DNA from: Bacillus tianshenii
GTDB lineage: Bacteria > Bacillota > Bacilli > Bacillales > Bacillaceae_N
DNA: 64,000 bases
NCBI GenBank assembly: GCA_020524525.2
Contig: CP129018.1
Location: 2,546,115 to 2,610,114 of the forward strand
Direction: 5' to 3'
Shown here: positions 55,480 through 64,000 of the stretch, in pieces
How positions within the stretch are numbered: position 1 is the first letter of the stretch
How the letters are laid out: each line of letters begins with the position of its first letter
The notes under the pieces: model-generated
The model's input: only the letters and a program-made list of their open reading frames with translations
Told to the model about the DNA's origin: nothing
Databases searched by the model: none
Program-made: the position numbers and the translations under genes

Positions 55480-55486
55480 AGCGACA

Positions 55487-55521
55487 AAGAAGCTCACTAC
55501 CGTTAAGCAGTGAGCTTCTTT
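55487..55521. terminator. Bidirectional terminator between ytsP and dgcP
   Basis: 13-bp stem AAAGAAGCTCACT / AGTGAGCTTCTTT, 10-base loop. Confidence 0.92.
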
Positions 55522-55523
55522 AT

Positions 55524-57428
55524 TTAGCGATCATCTTCATGAACAACTACTTGGTTCTTACCATTATGCTTTGCTTCATAGAGTGCTTCATCCGCACGAT
55601 TAAATAAATACTTAACTGAATCCTCTCGATCCTTTGACCAATGAGAAATACCACAAGAGATTGTAATCTTCGGTTCAGTATGCTCACGTACACACTTCAC
55701 TAAACGCTCTCCAACAAGTATTCCTTTATCAAGAGGTACTCGCGGTAAATATACAGCAAGCTCTTCGCCACCCCATCTAGATGCAATATCATCTGAGCGA
55801 GTATTTTTTGTAAGAATTTTAGCCACCTGGACAATGACGTTGTCCCCGACTTGGTGACCAAACGTATCATTTACAGATTTAAAGTTATCGATGTCAATCA
55901 TAATAAACGTACCTTGCCCATCTTCGTTCATTGCTTTTTGGATATGGTCGTCAAGATAATTACGAGAATAAAGCCCTGTTAAATAATCTGTTACAACCAT
56001 TTGCTCCAGCTTTTCACGAAGCATCGAATTGACAAACGCCAATGTCGAATGATGAACAAGTGATTCAAGTAACTTAAACTTTTCGAAAGTAAAGTGGTAT
56101 GGACTACTGTGTAAAGCAATTACACCACCTTTAAGTTCACCACTTTGGATCATCGGCACGACAAGTAAAGAGCGGTATTCCAAGCAAGCAAATTGTTTAT
56201 TTCCTTCAAGGTCACTTACAAACAAAGAATCCTTCGCTTTTTTTAATTTCTTAACAGCGGTTTGTAAAAGCTTCTGAGCTTCAGATGTTTGGAAGTAATC
56301 TGTACTCCCTTCAAGCAAATGTGCATCTGCCTTATTCGGAAACATAAAGAAACCAACTTCTTGTGCTCCGAAAGAGTCGATAATCTGTTCTTTCATAAAT
56401 TGAACTGTATCAGACAAGCGCAAATTTGAATTTAAGCGATGTGATGTCTTATTAATCAACCTTAAATCATGGATTAGTTGCTTTGACTGCTGATAAAGCT
56501 GAGCGTTTTCAAGCGCATTCCCAGCCGTATTAGCTAAGAGCTCAACAAAATCAACCTCTTGTTTTGTAAACATAACTGCGTTAGGAGCCAAAACCTGTAA
56601 GACTCCATAAATCCCTTGCTTACCTTTGAGTGGGACATATAAAAGTGACTGATTGCTTTTTAACTTATCCTCAAATTGGACATTCCCTGTTAAATAAGCT
56701 TGAATAGCTGCTTGGCTTACAGTTTCACCGTTGTATTGGAGACCGCGCACTGGCAGCTCTTCAAATTCTTCTGTATCTTGAGACATCAACAAATAATGTT
56801 CAAATGAAGGATAGACCTTTTCAAGCGTTATGATAATTTCGCGTAAGACATCCTTCGTGTTCATCGAAGAATGGAATTTCGCTGTAACCCGATATAGTTG
56901 TTCATACCGGTCTTCATCATTCAAAAATGAATTATTTCGTTTCCAATGGTCAAATAGCTTTGCACATTCATCTGCTGCGGCTTCCAAAAAGCACCCTTTT
57001 TCCTCCAAATTTTCATGGCGGTCATAGAAAAAGAAAAGAATCCCTTTATAAATATCAGCATTTACTTTTCGAAATGGTACAGCTGCTATTTGATATTTAT
57101 CACTAAGGAGAGGCTGTAGCATTGCCCCATTATACACGGCTGTATCGACGTTTTGTTGAATTAGCTTCAGCCAATCTTCCTTTTCAACACGTTGAATAAT
57201 TTCTTCCGTTTCCTGAAATGTGCTGTCTTCTAAATAAAATTGTTCTTTCCATTTATTATAGGAGTACACACCAATGTGCTCAACAGAAAGAAAGTCTTTC
57301 AACTGCACAACAAACGCGTTCAAAAAGGCAGCTCGGTCTGTACCGTAATAGCCATTTGCAATTAAATCAAAAAACATGCTTTTGAGCTGTTCAATTTTCA
57401 CCTGAGTTTCTTTTACTGGCCGCATCAT
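55524..57428 (-). CDS. dgcP: GAF-GGDEF diguanylate cyclase (DgcP/YtrP)
   Basis: 634 residues, soluble. Two or three GAF-like sensor regions (about 20-150, 180-310 and 330-460) and a C-terminal GGDEF domain whose active site reads RWGGEELAVYLP; the leader VTDYLTGLYSRNYLDDHI and DIDNFKSVNDTFGHQVGD are well conserved. It should make cyclic di-GMP from GTP; the I-site RxxD upstream is replaced by NTRSDD. YtrP in B. subtilis is DgcP. Confidence 0.92.
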   Translation of the reverse strand: MMRPVKETQVKIEQLKSMFFDLIANGYYGTDRAAFLNAFVVQLKDFLSVEHIGVYSYNKWKEQFYLEDSTFQETEEIIQRVEKEDWLKLIQQNVDTAVYNGAMLQPLLSDKYQIAAVPFRKVNADIYKGILFFFYDRHENLEEKGCFLEAAADECAKLFDHWKRNNSFLNDEDRYEQLYRVTAKFHSSMNTKDVLREIIITLEKVYPSFEHYLLMSQDTEEFEELPVRGLQYNGETVSQAAIQAYLTGNVQFEDKLKSNQSLLYVPLKGKQGIYGVLQVLAPNAVMFTKQEVDFVELLANTAGNALENAQLYQQSKQLIHDLRLINKTSHRLNSNLRLSDTVQFMKEQIIDSFGAQEVGFFMFPNKADAHLLEGSTDYFQTSEAQKLLQTAVKKLKKAKDSLFVSDLEGNKQFACLEYRSLLVVPMIQSGELKGGVIALHSSPYHFTFEKFKLLESLVHHSTLAFVNSMLREKLEQMVVTDYLTGLYSRNYLDDHIQKAMNEDGQGTFIMIDIDNFKSVNDTFGHQVGDNVIVQVAKILTKNTRSDDIASRWGGEELAVYLPRVPLDKGILVGERLVKCVREHTEPKITISCGISHWSKDREDSVKYLFNRADEALYEAKHNGKNQVVVHEDDR

Positions 57429-57621
57429 TTTGTCAACCCCATTTAATCCACCTATTATAATACTTTTTAACGTACAAATTCTCTTTAATTTAGAGCCTAC
57501 TAAATATTATAATCTACCTTCCTAGTATTTTCCTAACAAAAACGTCTACAAAATTTGTACATTTATTGACAATTTACACAAAAACTTTTTTTAATTAGTC
57601 ATACATTTATCCTATATTAAC

Positions 57622-58230
57622 TTATTTATCGGTATTTTCAGTTAAAATTGAAACATTTTCTTCAAAAATAACTAACCATGCCTTCGGTTTCTTATTTAAT
57701 AACTGAACAGCCTGAGGTTTTTCCTCTAATTGAAACGTAATAACCTGCGCTTCACTTGCATTCAACTCAAGCTGATAGCCCTCAGCAACTTTATTAATTT
57801 TATAGGGTTCTTGCACAAAGGTAAGCTGCGGTTCACCGTTAAGCTGCTCTTCTTCTAGTTGTTTATCAAATGCATACCAGTCTTTTTTCATTTTCACATA
57901 CACAGTCTCATTCGATATTTTCAAACTCTTTGGATCTGCCTTTAGTTCCTTTGCTTTCTTTGTTTGAAACTGAAAGTGATTGCCAGGCTGCACTTCGTAT
58001 AGCAGCAAACCTGGTTTCTGCTTCACATGCTTTGTCATTACTACTAAAGGTGGCTGCTCTGCTGTTCCAACCTGCACAACCCCTGCACCATAAAAGAATT
58101 CTTCTTTCTTACTATTCGAATAATAATTAGCTTGCCACATAAATGCTCCTGCAACTGCAGCAAAACAAATAAGAATAAACACCTGCCGTAACTTTCGCTG
58201 CTTTACGGTTTCTTCATTATATTCCTTCAT
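57622..58230 (-). CDS. Hypothetical single-pass membrane protein, 202 residues
   Basis: ATG 58230 with a weak GAAAGTAGTGA. Basic cytoplasmic head (KQRKLRQ), helix at about 16-32 (VFILICFAAVAGAFMW), then a soluble beta-rich part rich in Lys, Glu and Gln without Cys. I recognise no family. It sits between dgcP and rpsD, divergent from rpsD; the 57429-57621 stretch downstream is AT-rich and lacks an obvious terminator. Confidence 0.72.
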   Translation of the reverse strand: MKEYNEETVKQRKLRQVFILICFAAVAGAFMWQANYYSNSKKEEFFYGAGVVQVGTAEQPPLVVMTKHVKQKPGLLLYEVQPGNHFQFQTKKAKELKADPKSLKISNETVYVKMKKDWYAFDKQLEEEQLNGEPQLTFVQEPYKINKVAEGYQLELNASEAQVITFQLEEKPQAVQLLNKKPKAWLVIFEENVSILTENTDK

Positions 58231-58300
58231 TTTGTATCACTACTTTCTCGTTCCACATAGGTACACTCATCATAGACATAGGAGGAATTCTTCTCAACCC

Positions 58301-58329
58301 TTGACTTCTTAAGAGAAAACAACTAAAAT
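58301..58329 (+). promoter_or_regulatory. Sigma-A promoter of rpsD
   Basis: TTGACT (58301-58306), 17 bases, TAAAAT (58324-58329). Near-consensus -35 with ideal spacing, as expected for a ribosomal protein gene. Confidence 0.75.
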
Positions 58330-58344
58330 GAAATTTGTGTGTAA

Positions 58345-58515
58345 AATAAGGCAGCTTAGGTGGTTTCTCTGATGTTTTCATTTTGTTCCTCTCCTTAGAG
58401 GTGTATCGCGTAACTCTTTGCTGCTGGAGCGAAGGTACATGAAAACAAAATGAGCATGAGTTGGAAGTTCCACACCTGTTGTTATTTTATACGAATATAT
58501 AAAATAGAGGAGGAA
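58345..58515 (+). promoter_or_regulatory. rpsD mRNA leader, probable S4 autoregulatory structure
   Basis: The 190-base leader can pair TCATTTTGTT (58378-58387) with AACAAAATGA (58444-58453), with CCTCT/AGAGG nested hairpin, and AGGTGT near 58400 can pair with ACACCT near 58475, pseudoknot-like. A small AT hairpin precedes GAGGAGG. B. subtilis S4 represses rpsD through its leader; the same control is inferred here. Confidence 0.6.
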
Positions 58516-58520
58516 CGAGA

Positions 58521-59123
58521 ATGTCTCGTTTTACAGGATCAGTTTGGAAAAAGTCTCGTCGTCTTGGTATTTCACTAAGCGGTACAGGTAAAGAATTAGA
58601 AAAGCGCCCTTATGCGCCAGGTCAACACGGCCCTAACCAGCGCCGCAAAATCTCTGAGTATGGTACTCAACTTCAAGAGAAGCAAAAGCTACGCTTCATG
58701 TACGGCTTGAATGAGCGCCAATTCCGTAACACTTTTGATACAGCTGGTAAAATGAAAGGTATCCATGGTGAGAACTTCATGATTCTTCTTGAATCTCGCT
58801 TGGACAACCTAGTTTATCGTCTAGGTCTTGCTCGCACTCGTCGTCAAGCTCGTCAGCTTGTAAACCATGGTCATATCACTGTGGATGGCGGCCGCGTAGA
58901 TATCCCATCTTACCGCGTAAAGCCTGGCCAAACAATCGGCGTTCGCGAAAAATCTCGCAACCTTGATATCATCAAGGAAGCAATCGAAGTAAACACATTC
59001 GTACCAGAATATGTATCATTTGATGCTGAAAAAATGGAAGGTACGTACACTCGTTTACCTGAACGCTCTGAATTACCTGCAGAAATTAACGAACCACTTA
59101 TCGTTGAATTCTACTCTCGTTAA
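58521..59123 (+). CDS. rpsD: 30S ribosomal protein S4
   Basis: 200 residues. [19 protein letters not shown] start, S4 RNA-binding domain with [20 protein letters not shown] and HGHITVDG. No zinc-binding Cys, the C-minus form. Primary 16S binder. AGAGGAGGAACGAGA upstream. Confidence 0.98.
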   Translation: MSRFTGSVWKKSRRLGISLSGTGKELEKRPYAPGQHGPNQRRKISEYGTQLQEKQKLRFMYGLNERQFRNTFDTAGKMKGIHGENFMILLESRLDNLVYRLGLARTRRQARQLVNHGHITVDGGRVDIPSYRVKPGQTIGVREKSRNLDIIKEAIEVNTFVPEYVSFDAEKMEGTYTRLPERSELPAEINEPLIVEFYSR

Positions 59124-59134
59124 GTTTCTTGAAG

Positions 59135-59162
59135 AAGAGCTTGGACTTGGTCCAGGCTCTTT
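59135..59162 (+). terminator. First terminator after rpsD
   Basis: AAGAGCTTGGA, loop CTTGG, TCCAGGCTCTT, then TTTC. Stem has one mismatch. Confidence 0.75.
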
Positions 59163-59172
59163 TCTTATGCAA

Positions 59173-59212
59173 AAAAAATGCGCCTGACATATAATATGTC
59201 GGCGCATTTTTT
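59173..59212 (+). terminator. Second terminator after rpsD
   Basis: AAAAAATGCGCCTGACAT pairs with ATGTCGGCGCATTTTTT across a short loop: a strong tandem terminator with A- and T-runs, active in either direction. Confidence 0.85.
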
Positions 59213-59223
59213 AATTATCTTCT

Positions 59224-59502
59224 AGTGCATAATATTTCTAAGCGGCCCGACTCCGGTTTTCTATTGGCCAGCTGCGGCGGCTAGGGGCTCGAGGTCATAA
59301 GTCAGTCTGCTATGGGGACAAAAAGCCATCCCCTCCGCATTCTGCCTTATGCTTGTCGCCCCTTAACAAGCCACCTTCGCTTTTCTTATTGTCCAGCTCG
59401 GTGGGCAGAAATTTGTGTCACTTCACCTTCCCACTCCGAGGCAAAAAGCGCCTCTATGCGTGAAGGCTCCAGTGAACAATATTTCTAAGCGGCCCGCCTC
59501 CG
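59224..59502. repeat. Interspersed repeat, copy B, flanked by 32-base direct repeats
   Basis: Non-coding block bounded by near-identical copies of a 32-base unit starting AGTG and containing TATTTCTAAGCGGCCCG (59224-59255 and 59471-59502, three differences). It carries GTCGCCCCTTAACAAGCC and the 35-base segment shared, in reverse orientation, with copy A at 45619-45653. GC-richer than its surroundings. Confidence 0.75.
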
Positions 59503-59510
59503 CTTCTTAT

Positions 59511-60773
59511 TTATAAGTAATAAGGAAGTATTTTTTTCTTGCCGCGGCGGATGACTGTGAATTTGCCTTCGATGCGGTCGTCTGCTGTTAGGATTCGGTC
59601 TAGTTCTTGGGAGCGTTCGCCATTGATGTAGATGGCACCGTTTTTGATATCTTCACGGCCTTGGCGTTTTGATGGTGAGATCTTTGCATCAACAAGCAGC
59701 TCAAGTAAACTCATTTCTTCTTCTGTACATTCGTATGAAGGTACATCTTTAAAGCCTTCTTCTACTTCAGAAGCTGTTAATTGTTTAATGTCACCACTGA
59801 ATAATGCTTGTGAAATACGTACAGCTTGTTCATATTGTGCTGAGCCATGTACAAGTGTTGTCATTTCTTTTGCTAGTGCTTTTTGTGCCTCACGCTTTTC
59901 AGGGGCTGTTTCGACTTCTTTTGTAAGACGATCGATTTCTTCGTGTGATAAGAACGTAAAATATTTCAGGAATTTCACTACATCTCGGTCATCTGTATTA
60001 ATCCAGAATTGGTAAAATTCATATGATGTTGTTTTTTCTGGGTCAAGCCAAATTGCACCGCCTTCTGTTTTACCGAATTTAGAACCGTCACTTTTCGTGA
60101 CAAGCGGTACTGTTAGACCGTATGCTTTCGCTTCTTCACCATTTGTCTTGCGGATCAATTCAAGACCAGCTGTAATATTTCCCCATTGGTCACTACCGCC
60201 GACTTGAAGTGTACAACCTTTTTTCTCGTACAATTTCATAAAATCAAATGATTGTAGGATCATATAACTGAACTCAGTAAATGAAATACCAGATTCAATT
60301 CGAGATTTTACAGAGTCTTTCGCCATCATGTAATTAATACCAAAGTTCTTCCCAACATCACGCAGGAATTCAATAACTGTTAAGTCGCCAATCCACTCAA
60401 AGTTATTTGCAACTTCTGCAGCATTGTCACCTTCCTCAAAGTCTAAAAAGCGTGACAATTGACCTTTTATCTTATCGCTCCAAAGTTGAACGATATCTTC
60501 GGAATTTAATGTTCGTTCAGCTTTTTTACCACTTGGATCACCAATTAAACCTGTTCCTCCACCCACAAGAGCAATTGGCTGGTGACCAGCATCTTGAAAA
60601 CGACGAAGCATTAAGACTGGCAGTAAATGACCAATATGCAGGCTATCTGCTGTCGGGTCAAACCCACAGTACAAAGTCGTTTTATTTTCACTTAAGTGCT
60701 TACGCAGACCTTCCATATCAGTTGCTTGATTGATTAGTCCACGGTATTCCAAGTCTTTTAATAATTCCATCAT
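59511..60773 (-). CDS. tyrS: Tyrosyl-tRNA synthetase
   Basis: 420 residues, class I. HIGH-type motif HIGHLLPVLM near residue 48, tyrosine-binding YMILQSFD and QVGGSDQWGN, KMSKS-type KFGKTEGG, and a C-terminal S4-like domain. ATG-ATG start after AAAGGAGAGAAA. A tyrosine T-box precedes it. Repeat copy B follows directly, and I see no separate terminator. Confidence 0.97.
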   Translation of the reverse strand: MMELLKDLEYRGLINQATDMEGLRKHLSENKTTLYCGFDPTADSLHIGHLLPVLMLRRFQDAGHQPIALVGGGTGLIGDPSGKKAERTLNSEDIVQLWSDKIKGQLSRFLDFEEGDNAAEVANNFEWIGDLTVIEFLRDVGKNFGINYMMAKDSVKSRIESGISFTEFSYMILQSFDFMKLYEKKGCTLQVGGSDQWGNITAGLELIRKTNGEEAKAYGLTVPLVTKSDGSKFGKTEGGAIWLDPEKTTSYEFYQFWINTDDRDVVKFLKYFTFLSHEEIDRLTKEVETAPEKREAQKALAKEMTTLVHGSAQYEQAVRISQALFSGDIKQLTASEVEEGFKDVPSYECTEEEMSLLELLVDAKISPSKRQGREDIKNGAIYINGERSQELDRILTADDRIEGKFTVIRRGKKKILPYYL

Positions 60774-60796
60774 TTTCTCTCCTTTTTCTGTAAAAA

Positions 60797-61035
60797 ATAA
60801 AAAAAGCCCTTCAAGAAGGGACGGGAATTTTCCCGCGGTACCACCCTTTTTGAAGAACTATCTCTTCCGCTTTCAATCAGATAACGGCCTGATAACCGTC
60901 TTTTGCTAGTCGTTCAGTTTCACAAAAGAAGCTCAAGGATGTATTTCACGTCTGTCTTTGCGCTGATTCACACCACCCACCAGCTCTCTGAGAAACAGGG
61001 AGACAAACATTACTAGGTTCCTGTCTTAGCTTATC
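60797..61035 (-). promoter_or_regulatory. T-box riboswitch of tyrS (tyrosine specifier)
   Basis: Minus strand carries AGGGTGGTACCGCGGG (complement around 60832-60849), the T-box antiterminator core, followed by a terminator CTTCAA...TTGAAG with a T7 run. Stem I contains the specifier loop GTGAAATACATCC with TAC (tyrosine) at 60943-60941. Uncharged tRNA-Tyr is expected to favour read-through into tyrS. A TTGACG -35 lies at 61095-61090. Confidence 0.93.
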
Positions 61036-61122
61036 ACGATTCATTCTTTTTCTTGCATATGTATTTATTTATCACAAATCGTAACCTTTCGTCAACTTCA
61101 AATAAATAGATTGGTGCAAAAT

Positions 61123-61152
61123 ATGTCAAACAAATGGGTATTATGCTATAAT
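61123..61152 (+). promoter_or_regulatory. Extended -10 promoter of the PBP gene
   Basis: ATGTCA (61123-61128), 18 bases, TATAAT (61147-61152) with a preceding TGC, making an extended -10. It ends 30 bases before the ATG, after which GGGGGAT could serve as ribosome site. Confidence 0.6.
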
Positions 61153-61181
61153 AATGGCGGAAATTTAGGGGGATTGATGCA

Positions 61182-63990
61182 ATGGAGTTCAATAAGCGTA
61201 AGATGCAAAAAAGCATGCGTATCACATATAAAGTGTTGTGGAACCTTATTCTCGTTTCATTTATTGTTATTCTTGTCGGTATGAGCTTTGCCGGAGGTGT
61301 CGGGGCTGGATACTTTGCCTCACTTGTCAAAGACGAACCGGTACGCAGCCAAGACGACATGAAAAAAGAAATTTACAATTATGCAGAAACAACGGATCTA
61401 TACTTTGCGGATAATGTGTACCTCGGAAAGCTTCGCTCTGATCTTGAGCGTGAGGAAATTAAGCTTGAAGACGTATCAGACTATGTAAAACAAGCTGTCA
61501 TTGCTACAGAAGATGAATATTTTTACGAGCATAATGGAATTGTTCCAAAAGCAATTCTACGAGCACTCTATCAAGAATTCACAAATTCAGCAATTCAAAC
61601 AGGCGGAAGTACCCTCACACAGCAACTTATCAAAAATCAAATTCTCACAAATGAAGTCTCTTTCGAACGAAAAGCGAAAGAAATGGTCCTTGCCCTAAGG
61701 CTTGAGCGTTATTTCAAAAAAAAATGAAATCCTCGAAGCTTATTTAAATGTTGTACCTTTCGGACGTAATTCATCTGGTCGCAATATTGCTGGTGTACAA
61801 GCAGCAGCGCAAGGAATATTTGACGTAGATGCGAAAGACTTAAATTTAGCTCAAGCAGCTTATATAGCTGGACTTCCACAAAGTCCTTTCGGTTATACCC
61901 CATTCACTAATAGCGGAGAAGTAAAAGAAGATATTACTCCTGGCATAAATAGAATGGAAAAAGTACTAAAGCGAATGAAAGACGTTGGTTTTATTAATAC
62001 AGATGAATATAACAAAGCTGTTTCATATGATATTCGCGCAAATCTTACGTCACCAAAACCAAATCCACTTCAAGAATACCCTTGGTTAACATTTGAAATC
62101 GAGCGCCGTGCTTCAAATATTTTAACATACCAATTAGCAAATGAAGATGGCTACACAAATGATGACTTAGCAAAAAATGAAGAGCTCTTTAACGAATATG
62201 CGATTATGGCTAGTCGTAATCTGCGAAAAAATGGCTACAAAATTCATACAACCATCGATAAAGAAATGTACGATAAAATGCAAGAGATAAAAAATAATTA
62301 CCCTTATTACGGCTATGATAAACCTGAAACAGGTACCGACCCAGATACAGGGGAAAAAATACGTGTGATGGAACCAGTCGAAGTTGGCGGTATTCTAATT
62401 GAAAATAAAACTGGAAGAATTCTCAGCTTTGTTGGTGGACGAGACCATGACAGAGAACAATTGAACCACGCTACGTTAGCTAAACGTTCAAATGGCTCCA
62501 CTATGAAGCCGCTGCTTGTCTATGCACCCGCAATGGAACTTGGTGCAATACAGCCCGGGTCAATTATTCCTGATGTACCAGTTGAAATTCCAGCAGGAAG
62601 CAGTGTTTGGAAGCCCGAAAACTACGGCGGTGGTGTACATGGTTTTACATCTGCAAGACGAGCACTTGCCAGATCTTATAATATACCTGCAGCTCGAATC
62701 TATGCAGACATCGCTAATCAAAACCCTGCCTCTTATTTGAAACGAATGGGGATTACAACTCTTACAAAGAGCGACCCGAATCATTTGGCACTATCTATCG
62801 GTGGCTTAGAGCGGGGAGTTACAGTTGAAGAGAATACAAATGCTTATGTGACCTTTGCGAACGGTGGAAAATTTGTTGATGCTTATATGATTGACAAGAT
62901 TACGGATGATAACGATGAAGTAATTTATCAGCATAAGACAAAGGAAGTAAATGTCTTCTCATCACAAACAGCATATTTAACAATTGATATGATGCGCGAT
63001 GTCATTCATGGCGGCACTGCATCAGCCTTACCTTCACGTATGAAATTCAGTGCAGATTGGGCAGGAAAAACAGGAACATCTCAAAATTATAAAGACGCTT
63101 GGTTTGTAGCCACAAACCCAAATGTAACGTTCGGTCTGTGGATGGGCTATGATACACCAAAGCCACTTGACCGCTATTATAAAGGATATTCATACTCTCA
63201 GCGGAACTTAAAGCTGTGGGCGGACTTAATGAACAGCGCCTATGATATTCGTCCAGAATTAATTGCACCAAACGAGCGTTTTAAACGTCCATCAGGGATT
63301 ATAAGCCGTTCTTATTGCGCAGTATCTGGCATGTTACCAAGTGATTTGTGTACACAAGCAGGTCTGACAAGAAGTGATTTATTTAACAGCAAATACGTCC
63401 CGACACAGCCAGATAATAACTTAGAAGTCGGAAAATACATTACGGTGAACGGAAAACACTACCGCGTTCCGAGCAGCGCTCCAAGTGCATTCGTTCAAGA
63501 AGGCATCATGTTGAAAGAGAGCTTTCTTAAGTCTGGCGGCTATTCAAAGCTTAATAACTTGAACCAACTGATTCCAAATGGTTCATCTTGGGAAAACTTA
63601 ATTGTTCCAGAAAAATCTTCTCGTGGAGATAACGGCAAAGCACCATCAGCTGTGCGTGGATTAAAGCTTACTGGCAATACCTTAAGTTGGCCAGCACATT
63701 CAGAAGGAGATGTCGTTGGTTACCGTGTCTATCAAGCAGCTTCACCACTGGATAATTTTAATCTGATTGCAAGTACATCATCATCTTCTTACCAAGTACC
63801 AAACCCAAGCGCTGTCTATTACGTAACAGCAATTGATTTAACAAATATAGAATCAGCACCATCTAACACAGTTCAAGGTGCAAATTTGACAGAAGACGTA
63901 CCAATTGAAAGCGAGCCAATAGAAGAAGATGTGAATGATGATAGCACTGAATTAAATATTCCACTCCCTCCAGAAGACGAAACAGAATAA
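61182..63990 (+). CDS. Class A penicillin-binding protein (PBP1A family), interrupted by an A9-tract frameshift
   Basis: Two frames form one protein. The first (61182-61727) has a membrane anchor at about 20-42 and the start of the GT51 transglycosylase (EDEYFYEHNG; GGSTLTQQLIKNQ; RKAKEM). It hits a TGA right after AAAAAAAAA (61716-61724). With one A fewer it reads on as FKKNEILEAYLNVVPFGRN, then the transpeptidase: STMK (SxxK), SYN, KTGTS, and an FN3-like C-terminal domain at about 63640-63870 with an acidic tail. It should polymerise and cross-link wall glycan. Could be a sequencing error, a true mutation, or slippage-dependent expression. Confidence 0.88.
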
Positions 63991-64000
63991 AAAGTAAGAA

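Overview
The window looks like a chromosomal core segment of a Gram-positive, low-to-mid GC, endospore-forming member of the Bacillaceae. The evidence is (i) gene order close to the Bacillus subtilis segment running from phoPR and citZ-icd-mdh through pyk-pfkA-accDA, ytsJ, dnaE, ytrHI, nrnA, argGH, ackA, tpx, ytfJI, sppA-yteJ, ytcJI, thiI-iscS, ezrA, hisJ and refZ to rpsD and tyrS; (ii) sporulation genes (ytvI, ytrH, ytrI, ytfJ, refZ, an alpha/beta SASP); (iii) Gram-positive regulation: a tyrosine T-box, cre-like sites, a CcpC dyad, and sigma-G-like and sigma-W-like promoters. I cannot name the species.

Layout. 1-3.7 kb: 3'-truncated hflK, then phoPR. 3.8-8.1 kb: TCA operon citZ-icd-mdh followed by a MaoC-like gene, with CcpC and CcpA sites. 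8.1-17.4 kb: ytwI, ytvI, fxsA, pyk, pfkA, accA-accD, a FadR-type GntR regulator and malic enzyme. 17.5-25.2 kb: dnaE, ytrHI, nrnA, ytpI, ytoI, an unusual glutamine-rich small gene, and tRNA-Gln. 25.2-30.1 kb: ytkL, then a five-gene operon (DUF4178, PspA, DUF4247 lipoprotein, DUF350, membrane-anchored spermidine-synthase-like enzyme) behind a sigma-W-like promoter. 30-45.4 kb: usp, argGH, ackA, ytxK, tpx, ytfJI, yteJ-sppA, NAD kinase, ytcJ, ytcI. 45.5-46.6 kb: an interspersed repeat and an IS200-type element. 46.6-58 kb: SASP, thiI-iscS, brnQ, ezrA with a coupled small membrane gene, hisJ, refZ, ytsP, dgcP. 58.3-64 kb: rpsD with its leader, a second interspersed repeat, tyrS with a T-box, and a class A PBP broken by an A9-tract frameshift.

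How it fits together. Carbon metabolism dominates the left half (glycolysis exit, malonyl-CoA supply, TCA entry, malic enzyme, acetate kinase), with cis sites matching known CcpA and CcpC logic. A second theme is envelope stress: four sites resembling the ECF sigma-W consensus precede hflK, ytvI, the pspA operon and sppA-yteJ. A third is the spore: the glutamine-rich gene has a sigma-G-like promoter comparable to that of the SASP gene in the same window.

Strongest candidates for something under-described are the glutamine-rich, probably forespore-expressed protein at 24772-25071 and the PspA/DUF350/aminopropyltransferase operon at 26027-29948. No CRISPR array, prophage or defence island is visible. 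All calls come from reading sequence; no database search was run, and short-site positions may be off by a base.
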